Source of the DNA: Ensifer adhaerens
Lineage (GTDB): Bacteria > Pseudomonadota > Alphaproteobacteria > Rhizobiales > Rhizobiaceae
DNA length: 64,000 bases
Assembly (NCBI RefSeq): GCF_013283195.1
Contig: NZ_JABEKT010000001.1
Coordinates: 594,795-658,794 of the forward strand
Direction: 5' to 3'
This document shows positions 39,050 to 48,130 of the stretch, one piece after another. The first letter of the stretch is position 1. Each line of letters starts with the position of its first letter. The notes below the pieces were generated by a model that had not been told where the DNA came from, did no database searches, and worked only from the letters and a program-made list of their open reading frames with translations. The position numbers were made by a program, and so were the translations under genes.

Positions 39050-40657
39050 TCAGCCGAGACCGCCGAGCTTGCGATAGAGCTCGTAGACATCGGGCTCATC
39101 GGTCTGTTCGTCGCCCGTTTCGCCTCCGCCGTCTTCCGTCCGCTGCCCGTCCCGCGTGGCTTCGTCCTGCGTTGCCTCGCCGTCGTCCTGTGCGCTCTCG
39201 CCGTCGCCTCTGCCTTCTTCCCGTTCGCTCTTTTCCGCCTCGTTCCTCACGTCCTCAACTGAGATCGGATAGGGGATCATCGCAAACGGGATCGCTTCGC
39301 GCGGCAGGCCGTTCTCGATCAGCCGCGCGATTGCCTGCTGCATTGCCTGGTCTTCAACCGCCTTCTGGGGGCGCTGGGTGGCCGTGGCACCCGCGGGGCC
39401 TGATTGCTCCGTATCGTCGTCCGCAACGCTCAGAGCGGCAAGCTCGGCGCCTGCAGTCGCGTCGCGTGGTCGCAGCGGGTTTGGGCGACCCGTCTCTGCG
39501 CCCTCCGCCTCTGGGAGGCTAGCCGCTGCCTTTGCTTCGGCGCTTTCGAATTCGGATGGGATCGTTTCGGGCGCATCTGCACCTGCAGGTTCTCCGGGCA
39601 GACCCAGCGCGTCGCGCACGATCACCTTCAACGCGTCGGAAAGCGCACGATCCGTGCGGCTCTGGTCGCTGCGTGTCGCTGCCCTGTCGTTCTGCAGATG
39701 GTCCTCGCCATCGGGGTGCGGGCGATAGGTGCCGTCCGGCTCCTGGTCTTCGTCGGCGTGACCCGCCTCGCTGCCGGCATCCGTCCGCGCAGCGCCATTG
39801 CGTGCCTCCGCTTCTCTGGCCTTTAGCGGCAAATCGCCGTCGTCGGCGGCCGTGGCAGGCTGCGCTGGCGCATTTTCCTCTTCACCGAGCCGAGCCTTGT
39901 CGGCGCCGGCCTCCGGATCGACGACGTCGGGATCGGTCTCTCCATTGATGGTGGCGGTCAGGGATTCGATCTCCGGGCCGTCCAGTGATGGCGGTCGGCC
40001 GGGTATTGTTCTCGGCTCCGATCGCTCCGGCACGGTCTGTCGCCGTGCCGTTGCCTCGCCCTCGGCAGGCAGCTTCGCCTCCGCCTCCTCGGTCACCAGG
40101 CCCGACGCGTCATTCTCGCTGCCGACCCCAAAGGTCTTCTTCAGCACGGACTGCAGCAACGCGACCTCGCTTGCGACCGGGCTCCGGGCGGCGGCGAGAT
40201 GCAGCGGAATGGCCGGCTGCAAGGGCGGGTTGCGGAGGCTGGGCAACGCAGCGCCCGTGGGCGGCGATGCTGCGCCGTTTCGGATGGCCGGCAGATCAGC
40301 GAGGATACCGACTCGCAGCGCCAGGTTCCGCCCGCCCAGCTGCCGCTCAAGCGCCACGCGTTCCGGCATCGGCATGGATTCGAGAAAAGTGACGAGTCGA
40401 CGCACGAAGTCGCGTCCGCCCTCCTGCGGCAGCGGCGGAAATTTCAGAATGCGGGCGAGGTCCTCCATCAGCCGCACGAGGGCGTCCTTGGAAAGGATCT
40501 CGCGGCCGGCCAGATGCCGGGTCAGCGCATCGAGGATCTTCTGTATCGCTTCGCCCCGTTGTGCGGCCGTAAGGGGGGCTGACGGCTGCTGGGGCCGCGT
40601 GCTCGCCTCTTCGGCTGGCCCGGTCGCGGTTCTGACCGTGAGAATGGGTGTCAGCAT
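39050..40657 (-). CDS. Hypothetical protein, mostly disordered, 535 residues
   Basis: I recognise no family. A helical segment (about residues 30-122, AQRGEAIQKILDALTRHL and FVRRLVTFLESMPMPERVAL) is followed by a very long Glu/Asp/Ala/Pro/Arg-rich region that must be disordered. A short conserved-looking piece follows, QQAIARLIENGLPREAIPFA and PYPISVEDVRNEA, then an acidic tail ending YELYRKLGGLG. There is no signal peptide or membrane segment. GGGAG precedes the ATG at 40657. The layout of folded ends around a long linker recalls flagellar hook-length or secretion-ruler proteins, but nothing confirms it. Confidence 0.75.
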   Translation of the reverse strand: MLTPILTVRTATGPAEEASTRPQQPSAPLTAAQRGEAIQKILDALTRHLAGREILSKDALVRLMEDLARILKFPPLPQEGGRDFVRRLVTFLESMPMPERVALERQLGGRNLALRVGILADLPAIRNGAASPPTGAALPSLRNPPLQPAIPLHLAAARSPVASEVALLQSVLKKTFGVGSENDASGLVTEEAEAKLPAEGEATARRQTVPERSEPRTIPGRPPSLDGPEIESLTATINGETDPDVVDPEAGADKARLGEEENAPAQPATAADDGDLPLKAREAEARNGAARTDAGSEAGHADEDQEPDGTYRPHPDGEDHLQNDRAATRSDQSRTDRALSDALKVIVRDALGLPGEPAGADAPETIPSEFESAEAKAAASLPEAEGAETGRPNPLRPRDATAGAELAALSVADDDTEQSGPAGATATQRPQKAVEDQAMQQAIARLIENGLPREAIPFAMIPYPISVEDVRNEAEKSEREEGRGDGESAQDDGEATQDEATRDGQRTEDGGGETGDEQTDEPDVYELYRKLGGLG

Positions 40658-41075
40658 TCTGGTCTCCCTCTCGCTTGACCCTCGGGTTGAAGCGCCACCG
40701 TCGGCAGGCGGCATCCAGATTCCATGCGTTTCGACGGACCAATTCGATATCCGCCGTAGAGATTGGCTGTTCTATTCGGGCTGGCGCCTCATGCGCGTCT
40801 CGGCCAATCGGCCAGACTTGCCGCAGCTTGGCTGCGGATACGGGAATCGGCATGATGCTTCGACGTTAGGTGAGATAAGTTTATAAAATCTTAACCATGC
40901 AACGAGGCAGCCCATGCCCTTGGGAAGCCTTGTAGAGGCCATCGCCGCCAGCCAGGGTCGTGCACGATCCCTTTGCATCGGGACCGATCTGGCGGCAAGA
41001 TCGGGCACTGCCGTCGCCATTGTGCACCCTGGTCGGTGCGCAGCGCTATCCCAAGTCCATGCCATGGAGTTTCGG
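40658..41075. other. Intergenic region without a clear gene
   Basis: These 418 bases separate the divergent 535-residue protein gene and the DUF6665 gene. The frame of the latter is open upstream to an ATG at 40914, but the extra residues look non-native and lack a ribosome site. An AT-rich patch near 40870-40900 (GATAAGTTTATAAAATC) is the likeliest promoter area. I see nothing else. Confidence 0.5.
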
Positions 41076-41408
41076 ATGACTGTTCGCCCTCCAAAATCGC
41101 TCAGCCCATCCCATTTCGCTTCCGGCGCCATCAGCGCTCTCGAATACGAACTGCTATCGGAGCGCGCCGACGCGCTCGGGCGGCACGGCCTCAAGGTCGA
41201 AAAGGCGATCGCCGCCTTGCAGGCGGTCGCGGGGAAGGAAAGCCCACCGGAATTGCGCGAGCGGTTGCTCGACGATGCGGCTGACGCCGTCTGGGCGTTT
41301 TTTATCCAGCGCGAGATCTGCGGCCTGCGCGACAGTCGCGATGCTGTGCGGCGCTACGGCATCCCCAAGGCGGTGATGGCGAGATTGGGGATTGTCCGTC
41401 GAAAGTGA
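41076..41408 (+). CDS. DUF6665-like protein
   Basis: A 110-residue, mainly helical protein starting MTVRPPKSLSPSHFASGA and containing ALEYELLSERADALGRHGLK, then DDAADAVWAFFIQREICGLRD and IPKAVMARLGIVRRK. The pattern fits a small uncharacterised family of alphaproteobacteria that I recall as DUF6665. The ATG at 41076 has GGAG six bases upstream. Its stop abuts the stop of the convergent 257-residue gene. No function is known. Confidence 0.7.
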   Translation: MTVRPPKSLSPSHFASGAISALEYELLSERADALGRHGLKVEKAIAALQAVAGKESPPELRERLLDDAADAVWAFFIQREICGLRDSRDAVRRYGIPKAVMARLGIVRRK

Positions 41409-42182
41409 TCAGGCGGCGAACAGCGCCTGGCTGGCGAGACTGTAGAGGCCGATCTCGTCGATCCGGACTGGCAGCGGGCGCTCGGCTTCGGCCTCGCGGG
41501 CGTCACGCACGTCTTCCAGATTGTCTTTGGCCTCGAGCGCTTGCAGTTCCTTCTGCTGCTCGGCCAGAGTCTCCGCGTCGGCAACGCGCGTCGGATCGCT
41601 CGTCAGACTGTCCAGCTGCAGCTCATCCAGCGACGTCACCTCCGCCGCATCCGCAAGGCGTTGGATCGCCTTGGCCGCGTCGCTGCTGTGGCCGGCCTTT
41701 TGGGTGCCCTTGCTGTCGAGCGCGTCCTGCAGCTTCTTGCCCTGGCTACCCTGCGGATCCTTGATCGCATCGACGAGCTCGGTCAGCGAGATGTCGATAT
41801 TCGTCAGTCCCAGCTGCTTCTCGATGTCGCGAAGCATATCCGTCGGCAGCTTTTCGACGATCTTTTCCAAGGCGCTGCCGAAGGCGAAATCGGACTTGAA
41901 GTCCTCACGCTTCAGATCGAAGAACGCGCCGACTTCTCGGATGAGCACCATCCGGTTGCTGTTGGCATCGTTTCCAGCCTGATTGAAGAAGTGATCGTTG
42001 ATCTTGGTGTTGGCCGCTTTCTGGGCGTCGTCCGATTTGACCTGAGCCTTCAGGATCTTGTCGTCCTTGGTGCCCTTGGCCTTCTCTTCCTCTTCCGCCT
42101 GACGCTTCTCGATATCCTTCAGGATCGAACCGACCAGATTGGTCGTTGCGGTGGCGCTGGATTGCTGGGTGGGCAGCAGCAT
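41409..42182 (-). CDS. Hypothetical protein, 257 residues, coiled-coil-like
   Basis: I recognise no family. The protein starts MLLPTQQSSATATTN, has a charged helical stretch (residues 20-60), then a segment that looks folded (about 70-150, HFFNQAGNDANSNRMVLIREV, FFDLKREDFKSDFAFGSALEK, LGLTNIDISLTELVDAI). An acidic helix and the conserved-looking end RPLPVRIDEIGLYSLASQAL close it. No signal peptide or membrane helix is seen. Its stop meets that of the DUF6665 gene. The Thr/Ser-rich unfolded start could be a secretion signal, but that is a guess. Confidence 0.75.
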   Translation of the reverse strand: MLLPTQQSSATATTNLVGSILKDIEKRQAEEEEKAKGTKDDKILKAQVKSDDAQKAANTKINDHFFNQAGNDANSNRMVLIREVGAFFDLKREDFKSDFAFGSALEKIVEKLPTDMLRDIEKQLGLTNIDISLTELVDAIKDPQGSQGKKLQDALDSKGTQKAGHSSDAAKAIQRLADAAEVTSLDELQLDSLTSDPTRVADAETLAEQQKELQALEAKDNLEDVRDAREAEAERPLPVRIDEIGLYSLASQALFAA

Positions 42183-42354
42183 CGTTTCATTCCGGCAAAA
42201 GTTGCGAACGTTATGAAACGGTAAGATGGCGAGGTTAATTGCAGCTTAACCTGTCATTCCCAGATATCGGCCCAGATATCGGCCAAGAAATCGGCCACTA
42301 TGCCGGATCGGGGGGAAGCGGCGCAACGCGGTCGCTGCGCCGCCAGGGCGTGAG

Positions 42355-42861
42355 CTATCGATAGGGCGAGTAGCAGGCGCGATAGACGCCGCTGTAGGTA
42401 AGGAACCGGTTGGTTGCCGGATTGTAGGAGCGATAGCGCGACAGGCACCAGTTCACATGGGCGCTATAGCCGCGGCGAACATAGTTGTCGCGATAGTAGT
42501 AGCGCTCCCGATAATAGCGGCGTGGATAGTAGTCGTCGTAGTAGCGGGGGTAGTTGTTGTAGTAGCCGCCGTAGCTCTGCCCGAAATAGAGGCTGAAGCC
42601 CGGCCGGTAGTAGGAGTTCCATCCACCGCCGTAGTAGCCAGGTCCCCATCCGCCGCCCCAACCGCCGCGGCCCCAGCCGTTGGGATACATGACGCCTCCG
42701 TATCGCCTGTACGGATAGTATTGTGCGTTCTGGACGTCGCCTTGCACCTTGATCTGAACGTCGCTTGCTTGCAGCGGCATGGCCCGGGCGGGTCCGGCCG
42801 GGGTCGCCAGAGAGGCGGCGGCCAGGGCGCAGCCGATAACGAAATTCCGAAATCCCGTCAT
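42355..42861 (-). CDS. BA14K family secreted protein
   Basis: A 168-residue protein with a Sec signal peptide (cleavage near ARA-MP, about residue 28), a central Tyr/Gly/Arg-rich stretch (GGWGGGWGPGYYGGGW and PRYYDDYYPRRYY) and a C-terminal BA14K domain: HVNWCLSRYRSYNPATNRF, then RACYSPY, with two cysteines. BA14K proteins were described in Brucella as immunoreactive, lectin-like surface proteins and are common in rhizobia. GAGGAAAG precedes the ATG at 42861. The low-complexity part may be rapidly evolving. Confidence 0.9.
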   Translation of the reverse strand: MTGFRNFVIGCALAAASLATPAGPARAMPLQASDVQIKVQGDVQNAQYYPYRRYGGVMYPNGWGRGGWGGGWGPGYYGGGWNSYYRPGFSLYFGQSYGGYYNNYPRYYDDYYPRRYYRERYYYRDNYVRRGYSAHVNWCLSRYRSYNPATNRFLTYSGVYRACYSPYR

Positions 42862-43078
42862 GCTTTCCTCACTTTCCGAAAGGGTTGCTTTCAGGTTGTG
42901 TCCCTGCTTCACATTACGTGTCTTTTTCTTGGTTTATTCATGGCGAAACCGAGCGGATCCGTTTGGCCAGCCGCCGGATTTTTACTCCTTCTGTCTTCGG
43001 ATGTAGGGTGCGCCGGAACGTTTGCCATGTCACTGTTATTCTTGCTATTGCCGGTCGTCAGCGATCACGGAGTATGAG

Positions 43079-44506
43079 ATGCAATTGAAGTTCGGTACCA
43101 GCGGCCTGCGCGGCCTGTCGGAAGAGCTGACGGGCGAGCCGTCTGCACGCTATGCGAAGGCCTTCGCGCGGCACCTGATCGCCTCCGGGCAGGCGAAGGC
43201 GGGGGATCCGATCCTGATTGCCCGCGATTTTCGCGATTCCAGCCCCGAAATCGCGGCCGTATGCACCGACGCTCTGAAGAGCGAAGGGTTTCGCGTCTTC
43301 GACTGCGGTACTGTGCCGACCCCGGCACTGGCCCTCTATGGTCTTGTCCATCAGGCCGCGGGCCTGATGATCACCGGTTCGCATATTCCCGCCGACCGCA
43401 ACGGCATCAAGTTTTACCGGCCGGACGGTGAAATCGACAAGAACGACGAACTGGCGATCAGCGCTCTTGCCGATGCGATCGTCGGCGAGGCCGTGCCTTC
43501 GGCTGGCGTGGGAGAGGACCATGTGTCGTTGGCCGCAGAGCAGTTCCTTCAGCGCAACCGGGATCTGTTGCCGCCGGGCTCGCTTGCCGGTCTGCGCATC
43601 GGCGTCTATCAACACAGCACCGTCGCCCGCGACCTCCTGGTCGATGTGCTCTCGTTTTATGGTGCTGAGACGGTGGCCTTGGGGCGTTCCGAGGATTTCG
43701 TGCCTGTCGATACCGAGGCCGTTTCGTCTGAAACGCTTTCCAGGCTTGCCGCCTGGGCGCCGGAACATGGCCTGGATGCGATCGTCTCGGCCGATGGCGA
43801 TGGCGACCGACCGCTGGTGGCCGACGAGAAAGGCGCACCGCTGCGCGGCGACCTCTTGGGTCTTGTCGCCTGCGAGTTCCTCGGCGCGCAGGTGGCCGTG
43901 ACGCCGGTTACCTCCAACTCCGGCCTCGAGCGGGCCGAGGGGCTGTCGGTCGTCCGCACCCGTGTCGGCTCGCCCTATGTGATTGCCGGGATGGCGCAAG
44001 CGGTCCGCGAGGGCGCGACGAAGGTCGCCGGCTTCGAGGCGAACGGCGGTACGCTGACGGCGAGTGATTTCTCGGTTGGCAATGGCGTCCTCAAGGCCCT
44101 GCCCACCCGCGACAGCTTCCTGCCGATCCTTGCGCTGCTTGCACGCGCGGCCGAGCGCCGGATGACCCTCTCGGCGCTGGCGGCGTCCTATCGCCTTCCG
44201 GTCGCGCTCAGTGACCGGCTGGAAAACTTCCCGGTGGAAACCAGTGCACGCCTTATGGCGCATCTGCGGGGTGGGGCAGAAAATCTCGGCGAGTTCCTCG
44301 CTCCGATCGGTCGTCCGGCCGCGGTCAGCGACATCGACGGCCTGCGCGTGACCCTCGCCGATGGTCGCACCATCCACTTCCGCCCATCCGGAAACGCACC
44401 GGAGATGCGCTGCTATGTCGAGGCCGAAACGGCGGCAGAGGCGGAAGAGCTGCTTGCTCAAGGACTTTCCACAATCAGGTCCTGGGCAAAAGCGACACCA
44501 AACTGA
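43079..44506 (+). CDS. Phosphomannomutase / phosphoglucosamine mutase family enzyme
   Basis: A 475-residue alpha-D-phosphohexomutase. The phosphoserine is Ser101 in TGSHIPADRNGIKFY, the metal-binding loop is DGDGDR (239-244), and the C-terminal phosphate-binding loop is RPSGNAPEMR. It moves phosphate between C6 and C1 of mannose or glucose, supplying sugar nucleotides for surface polysaccharides. The exact sugar is not clear from sequence; NoeK-type phosphomannomutases of rhizobia are similar in length. The ATG at 43079 begins the conserved QLKFGTSGLRG. Confidence 0.88.
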   Translation: MQLKFGTSGLRGLSEELTGEPSARYAKAFARHLIASGQAKAGDPILIARDFRDSSPEIAAVCTDALKSEGFRVFDCGTVPTPALALYGLVHQAAGLMITGSHIPADRNGIKFYRPDGEIDKNDELAISALADAIVGEAVPSAGVGEDHVSLAAEQFLQRNRDLLPPGSLAGLRIGVYQHSTVARDLLVDVLSFYGAETVALGRSEDFVPVDTEAVSSETLSRLAAWAPEHGLDAIVSADGDGDRPLVADEKGAPLRGDLLGLVACEFLGAQVAVTPVTSNSGLERAEGLSVVRTRVGSPYVIAGMAQAVREGATKVAGFEANGGTLTASDFSVGNGVLKALPTRDSFLPILALLARAAERRMTLSALAASYRLPVALSDRLENFPVETSARLMAHLRGGAENLGEFLAPIGRPAAVSDIDGLRVTLADGRTIHFRPSGNAPEMRCYVEAETAAEAEELLAQGLSTIRSWAKATPN

Positions 44507-44544
44507 CTTTTTTGCGTCCTGACACGAAAACTTCAAAATGCCTG

Positions 44545-44573
44545 TTGACACTTCGGCTCGGGCCTTTTACACC
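44545..44573 (+). promoter_or_regulatory. Promoter of tRNA-Leu
   Basis: A perfect TTGACA -35 box and TACACC are 17 bases apart, 11 bases before the tRNA 5' end. Confidence 0.65.
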
Positions 44574-44584
44574 CCCGCTCGTCG

Positions 44585-44671
44585 CCCAGATGGCGGAATT
44601 GGTAGACGCGCCAGCTTCAGGTGCTGGTACTCGAAAGGGTGTGGAGGTTCGAGTCCTCTTCTGGGCACCAT
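44585..44671 (+). tRNA. tRNA-Leu (anticodon CAG)
   Basis: An 87-nt tRNA with the long variable arm of the leucine class, from GCCCAGATGGCGGAATTGG to CTGGGCACCA with an encoded CCA. Anticodon stem CCAGC/GCTGG holds loop TTCAGGT, anticodon CAG. Confidence 0.97.
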
Positions 44672-44700
44672 TCCTTTAACCAAACATTTGTTTTGGTTTG

Positions 44701-44726
44701 AAAAACCCCGGCTTGCCGGGGTTTTT
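44701..44726 (+). terminator. Intrinsic terminator after tRNA-Leu
   Basis: AAAAACCCCGGC-tt-GCCGGGGTTTTT is a perfect inverted repeat with a T run, 30 bases after the tRNA. Confidence 0.92.
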
Positions 44727-45018
44727 TCGTTTCTGGCTTTTGGCCTGCCCCGACGGCATCACCACCAGTTTCCCTGATGAAAAGTGGCCTGTTTCGTGCG
44801 CCCGAAGCGGCGCAGTCGAGGCTGCGTTGCTGCATCGGGTTTGCGGGCCTGCCAGCACGCCACAGGCGCCGTTTCGAAGCATCTGGTGTTCTTGCGCGGT
44901 CGTGGGTCGTTCATCCTTCAGGAGGGCCCTTGTGGCGGCGCATCTTGCGATCCGTGTCAGGCTCACTACTATCTCATGATCCGCTGCGGCGGCGGATTTC
45001 AAGCGAGGATCAACCGTG
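44727..45018. other. Intergenic region upstream of the cyclase gene
   Basis: Almost 300 bases between the tRNA-Leu terminator and the cyclase. Open frames here are Arg/Ser/Ala-rich shadows without ribosome sites. A weak promoter candidate is CTTGCG (44944-44949) with CTATCT (44969-44974), though the 19-base spacer is long. I see nothing else. Confidence 0.45.
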
Positions 45019-45969
45019 ATGGCTGAAACGCGTCGCAAGCTGACGACCATCTTCTCCGCTGACGTCCAGGACTACTCCCGCCTGATGCGTGCGGACGAGG
45101 AGGGTACGCTTGCCACTCTCAAGCGGTACCGGGATGCCATGACACGCCTGATCGAGGCGCATGGCGGCCGGGTCATCAATACCTGGGGCGATGGGCTGAT
45201 CGCCGATTTCCCGAGTGTCGTCGAGGCTTTGCGCGCGGCGATCGACGTCCAGAGCGAGCTTGCCGGATACAACGCGAAAAGCGCAGACAGCGCGCCGATG
45301 CTTTTTCGTATCGGCATCAACCTCGGAGACGTGATCACCGAGGATGACGACATCTACGGCGATGGCGTCAACGTGGCCGCGCGCCTGCAGGCCTCCGCCC
45401 CCGCCGGCGGCATCGTGATTTCCAATACAGTCTACGACCAGGTGCGCAACAAGGTTGCCGTCGGCTTCGAATTCTTGGGCCAGCTCGAGGTCAAGAACAT
45501 CGACGGCGGCGTGCCGAGCTACGCCGTGCGCATCGGCGCGGCCGATGACGCCGCGGGCGGATCGGACCCTGGGGGCGAATGGGGGCGGCCGGTCGAGCGT
45601 CCCGTTCAGCCCGCACTGGTACCTGTCGAAACCACCGCCAGACCGACGAGCCTGACCGGCAAGCTTCTGGGCGCGCTGGCCGTGATCGGAGCCGGCCTCG
45701 TCGCGCTCAATCTGTTGAGCTGGCGCGGTGTGTTCTGGGCGACCTGGCCACTTCTGGGACTTGCGGTCGTCGCTGCCCTGGAATGGGTGCGGGCAAACAA
45801 CAGGATAGACCGGGTGATTGGCACGCTCGCGATAGTTGGTCTGACGCTCGTCGCAATCAATGTCCTGTCCTGGCGGGGAGTGTTCTGGGCGGTGTGGCCG
45901 CTGCTTGCCATCGCTGTTGCCGCCGGCATCCGTTGGGTCATGCGCGGGAGAGATGGTGCGAAGTTTTGA
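45019..45969 (+). CDS. Class III adenylate/guanylate cyclase with duplicated C-terminal membrane module
   Basis: A 316-residue protein. An N-terminal catalytic domain (1-172) has metal-binding Asp15 (FSADVQDYS) and Asp58 (NTWGDGLIADF) and transition-state residues Asn118 and Arg122 (GDGVNVAARL). After a Pro/Gly-rich linker come two tandem copies of a 50-residue membrane module: NLLSWRGVFWATWPLLGLAV at 231-250 and NVLSWRGVFWAVWPLLAIAV at 281-300. Having the membrane part C-terminal is unusual for cyclases. The start is ATG 45019 or GTG 45016. It converges on a second cyclase gene. Product nucleotide and signal are unknown. Confidence 0.88.
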   Translation: MAETRRKLTTIFSADVQDYSRLMRADEEGTLATLKRYRDAMTRLIEAHGGRVINTWGDGLIADFPSVVEALRAAIDVQSELAGYNAKSADSAPMLFRIGINLGDVITEDDDIYGDGVNVAARLQASAPAGGIVISNTVYDQVRNKVAVGFEFLGQLEVKNIDGGVPSYAVRIGAADDAAGGSDPGGEWGRPVERPVQPALVPVETTARPTSLTGKLLGALAVIGAGLVALNLLSWRGVFWATWPLLGLAVVAALEWVRANNRIDRVIGTLAIVGLTLVAINVLSWRGVFWAVWPLLAIAVAAGIRWVMRGRDGAKF

Positions 45970-45990
45970 CCGAGCGAGCAGTCCAGCCCG

Positions 45991-47958
45991 TCAGGAGGGC
46001 GCTTCCGGCGGCGTTGCCTCGACAACCGGGCGCGCGCTGACCACCTCGTAGATTTCCAGCGCCGTGGCGCGCCCCTTGGCCTGCGCAGTGCCGAGAGGCC
46101 GGAAGGTGATCGCATCGGATGCCTGGGCGACTACGGCATCGCTTGCCATGATTGTCGTGCCGTAGTTCTTGTTCATGCCTTCGAGCCGCGAGGCGACGTT
46201 CACCGTGTCGCCCATGGCCGTGTATTGCAGCCGCTCTTTCGCGCCGACGCTGCCGACGACGGCGGTGCCGGTGTGAATGCCGAAGCGGGTACGGAACTCC
46301 GGCAATCCCTTCCTGCGCTGCGCGTCGTTGAACACCTGCAGCCGTGCCTCGACCGCCAGTGCGCAACGACAGGCATTTTCCGCATGGCGCTCATCAGCGG
46401 CAGGCGCGTTCCACATGGCAAAGACCGAATCGCCGAGGAACTGGATGATCGTGCCGTCATGGGCATCGACCACTTCGCTGAAGATGTCGAAATATTCCGA
46501 AAGCATCGCCACCACCTCTTCCGGCGCGTGCTGCTCGCTCAAGGTGGTGAAGTCGTAGATGTCGGTGAAAAGCGCCGTCACCTCCTGGCGCCAGGCCGCG
46601 CGGCCACTGAACTGACCGGATTCGATGCCCTTGCGCACCAGTTCCCTCGGGACGTAGAGCGCGAAGGTGAAGATCGCGTCGCGCGCGCGGTTCATCGCGC
46701 CGCCGAGGGTGGAGATCTCGCTGACATGCGACGACACGTCGATTGGCGTGGTGAAGTCCAGGTCCTGCAGCCGGTTGGCGCTGGCGGTCAGCTGGTTGAG
46801 CGATTTGGTGATCAGGTGCGCAAGCACGAGCGACGACAGCACGGCAAGCGCGACGACGGCGCCGGATATGGCCAGTCCCTGGACCAGCGTCCTGTTGGCG
46901 TCGGCCATGAGCTCGTCGAGCGGTGCGGCCACCACGGCGCGGTTGCCGGAGAGAAGCAGCGCGGATTCGAGCGGCGTCACCATGACGAGATAGGTTCGGT
47001 CTCCGACTTCGACGAAGTCGGCCTTGCCGGGCGCTGGCGGATTGAGACGGATGCTCTTGATCAGGGGGTCGCTCTCAGCCTGAACGATCGGCCCATCCTT
47101 ATCCTTTGCCGCCATGATGCGTCGCATCATCACCCGGTCGGAATGGATGATCGGTTTACCGACGGCATCGAGAATGAAAGAGACCGAGCCCGCCGTCAGC
47201 CGCTCGCGGGCGAGGAAGTCGGTGATCGTATCGAGGACGACGTCGGCGCCAATGACGATCTGCGGATTGCCGCGATGGGCCTGCGAGATCGTCATTTCAA
47301 GCGTTTCGGTCGTGGCACTTTCGTAGGGGCCGATCGAAACCGCAGCCTTTCCGTTTACGGCCGCTCGATACCAGGGCCTGGTTCGTGGGTCGAAGCCTGA
47401 GGGCGGCACGAGCCGTTCGGAGAATTGCGTACCGTCCTTGTCCAGGAAGAGCACCCGCTGGAGGGGATTGCTGCTTGCATCCTTTTCCATCGAGCGCACG
47501 GCAATGGCCGCGCCGCGCGGCGCATCGAGTGCCACGCGCCATGCGACCTGCTTGAGGTCGACCATCTGAAAGAAGGCGCCGTCGGGGTAGCCGACATAGA
47601 CACCGTCGATATGTGGCGAACGGGTAATGCCCTCGCGCAGGACCGCCACCTTGTCGTTCATCCGCTCCGGTGGCGGCACGAGGAAGGAGTTGGCAACCGA
47701 TGAGACGAGGCTGACGAGTGCGGAGGTATCACCTGAGAGAACGCCCAGCCGGTCGACCAACCGGCTCATGAAGCCATGCATATTGGCCTCTGCATCCGCG
47801 ATCGCGGCATTGCGCGAGCGGTTATAGTCAAGTCCGACGAGGATCGTGGAAACGGCGATCAGCATGGCGACCATAACCAGGCTGAACAGTGACCGCAGCG
47901 AACTGTTCCAGCCATCGCCTGTTCTGCTTTGTCGAGCGTCGGGCGCCTTGTCTGCCAT
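45991..47958 (-). CDS. Membrane-bound class III adenylate cyclase with Cache-like sensor and HAMP
   Basis: A 655-residue receptor cyclase: a membrane helix near 24-43, a large periplasmic Cache-like region (DGVYVGYPDGAFFQM, RTRPWYRAAV, IGPYESATTETLEMTIS), a second helix near 370, HAMP, then a cyclase domain. Catalytic features are FTDIYDFTTLSE, QFLGDSVFAMWNAP and TAMGDTVNVASRLEGM. It would make cAMP in response to an outside ligand. The ATG at 47958 has AGAGG upstream; the frame extends 37 codons more. It ends 21 bases from the convergent cyclase. Confidence 0.9.
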   Translation of the reverse strand: MADKAPDARQSRTGDGWNSSLRSLFSLVMVAMLIAVSTILVGLDYNRSRNAAIADAEANMHGFMSRLVDRLGVLSGDTSALVSLVSSVANSFLVPPPERMNDKVAVLREGITRSPHIDGVYVGYPDGAFFQMVDLKQVAWRVALDAPRGAAIAVRSMEKDASSNPLQRVLFLDKDGTQFSERLVPPSGFDPRTRPWYRAAVNGKAAVSIGPYESATTETLEMTISQAHRGNPQIVIGADVVLDTITDFLARERLTAGSVSFILDAVGKPIIHSDRVMMRRIMAAKDKDGPIVQAESDPLIKSIRLNPPAPGKADFVEVGDRTYLVMVTPLESALLLSGNRAVVAAPLDELMADANRTLVQGLAISGAVVALAVLSSLVLAHLITKSLNQLTASANRLQDLDFTTPIDVSSHVSEISTLGGAMNRARDAIFTFALYVPRELVRKGIESGQFSGRAAWRQEVTALFTDIYDFTTLSEQHAPEEVVAMLSEYFDIFSEVVDAHDGTIIQFLGDSVFAMWNAPAADERHAENACRCALAVEARLQVFNDAQRRKGLPEFRTRFGIHTGTAVVGSVGAKERLQYTAMGDTVNVASRLEGMNKNYGTTIMASDAVVAQASDAITFRPLGTAQAKGRATALEIYEVVSARPVVEATPPEAPS

Positions 47959-48130
47959 TACGGGCCTCTGGTTTCGCTCTACCCTACGGTTTGTACTGTT
48001 CCGGCGCCTTTTGCGTGTGCCGATGACGCGCATGTCGCCGTTACGTTGAACTCTATATGCAATTCCCATAAAACACGTTAATCGGCGGGAGGAACGAACC
48101 CGCCGAAATCCACACGTGAAAAACGGTGGC

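Noticed and set aside
44777-45019. An 80-codon frame between tRNA-Leu and the cyclase gene
   Set aside because: Arg/Ser-rich composition in two overlapping frames, no ribosome site; probably non-coding.
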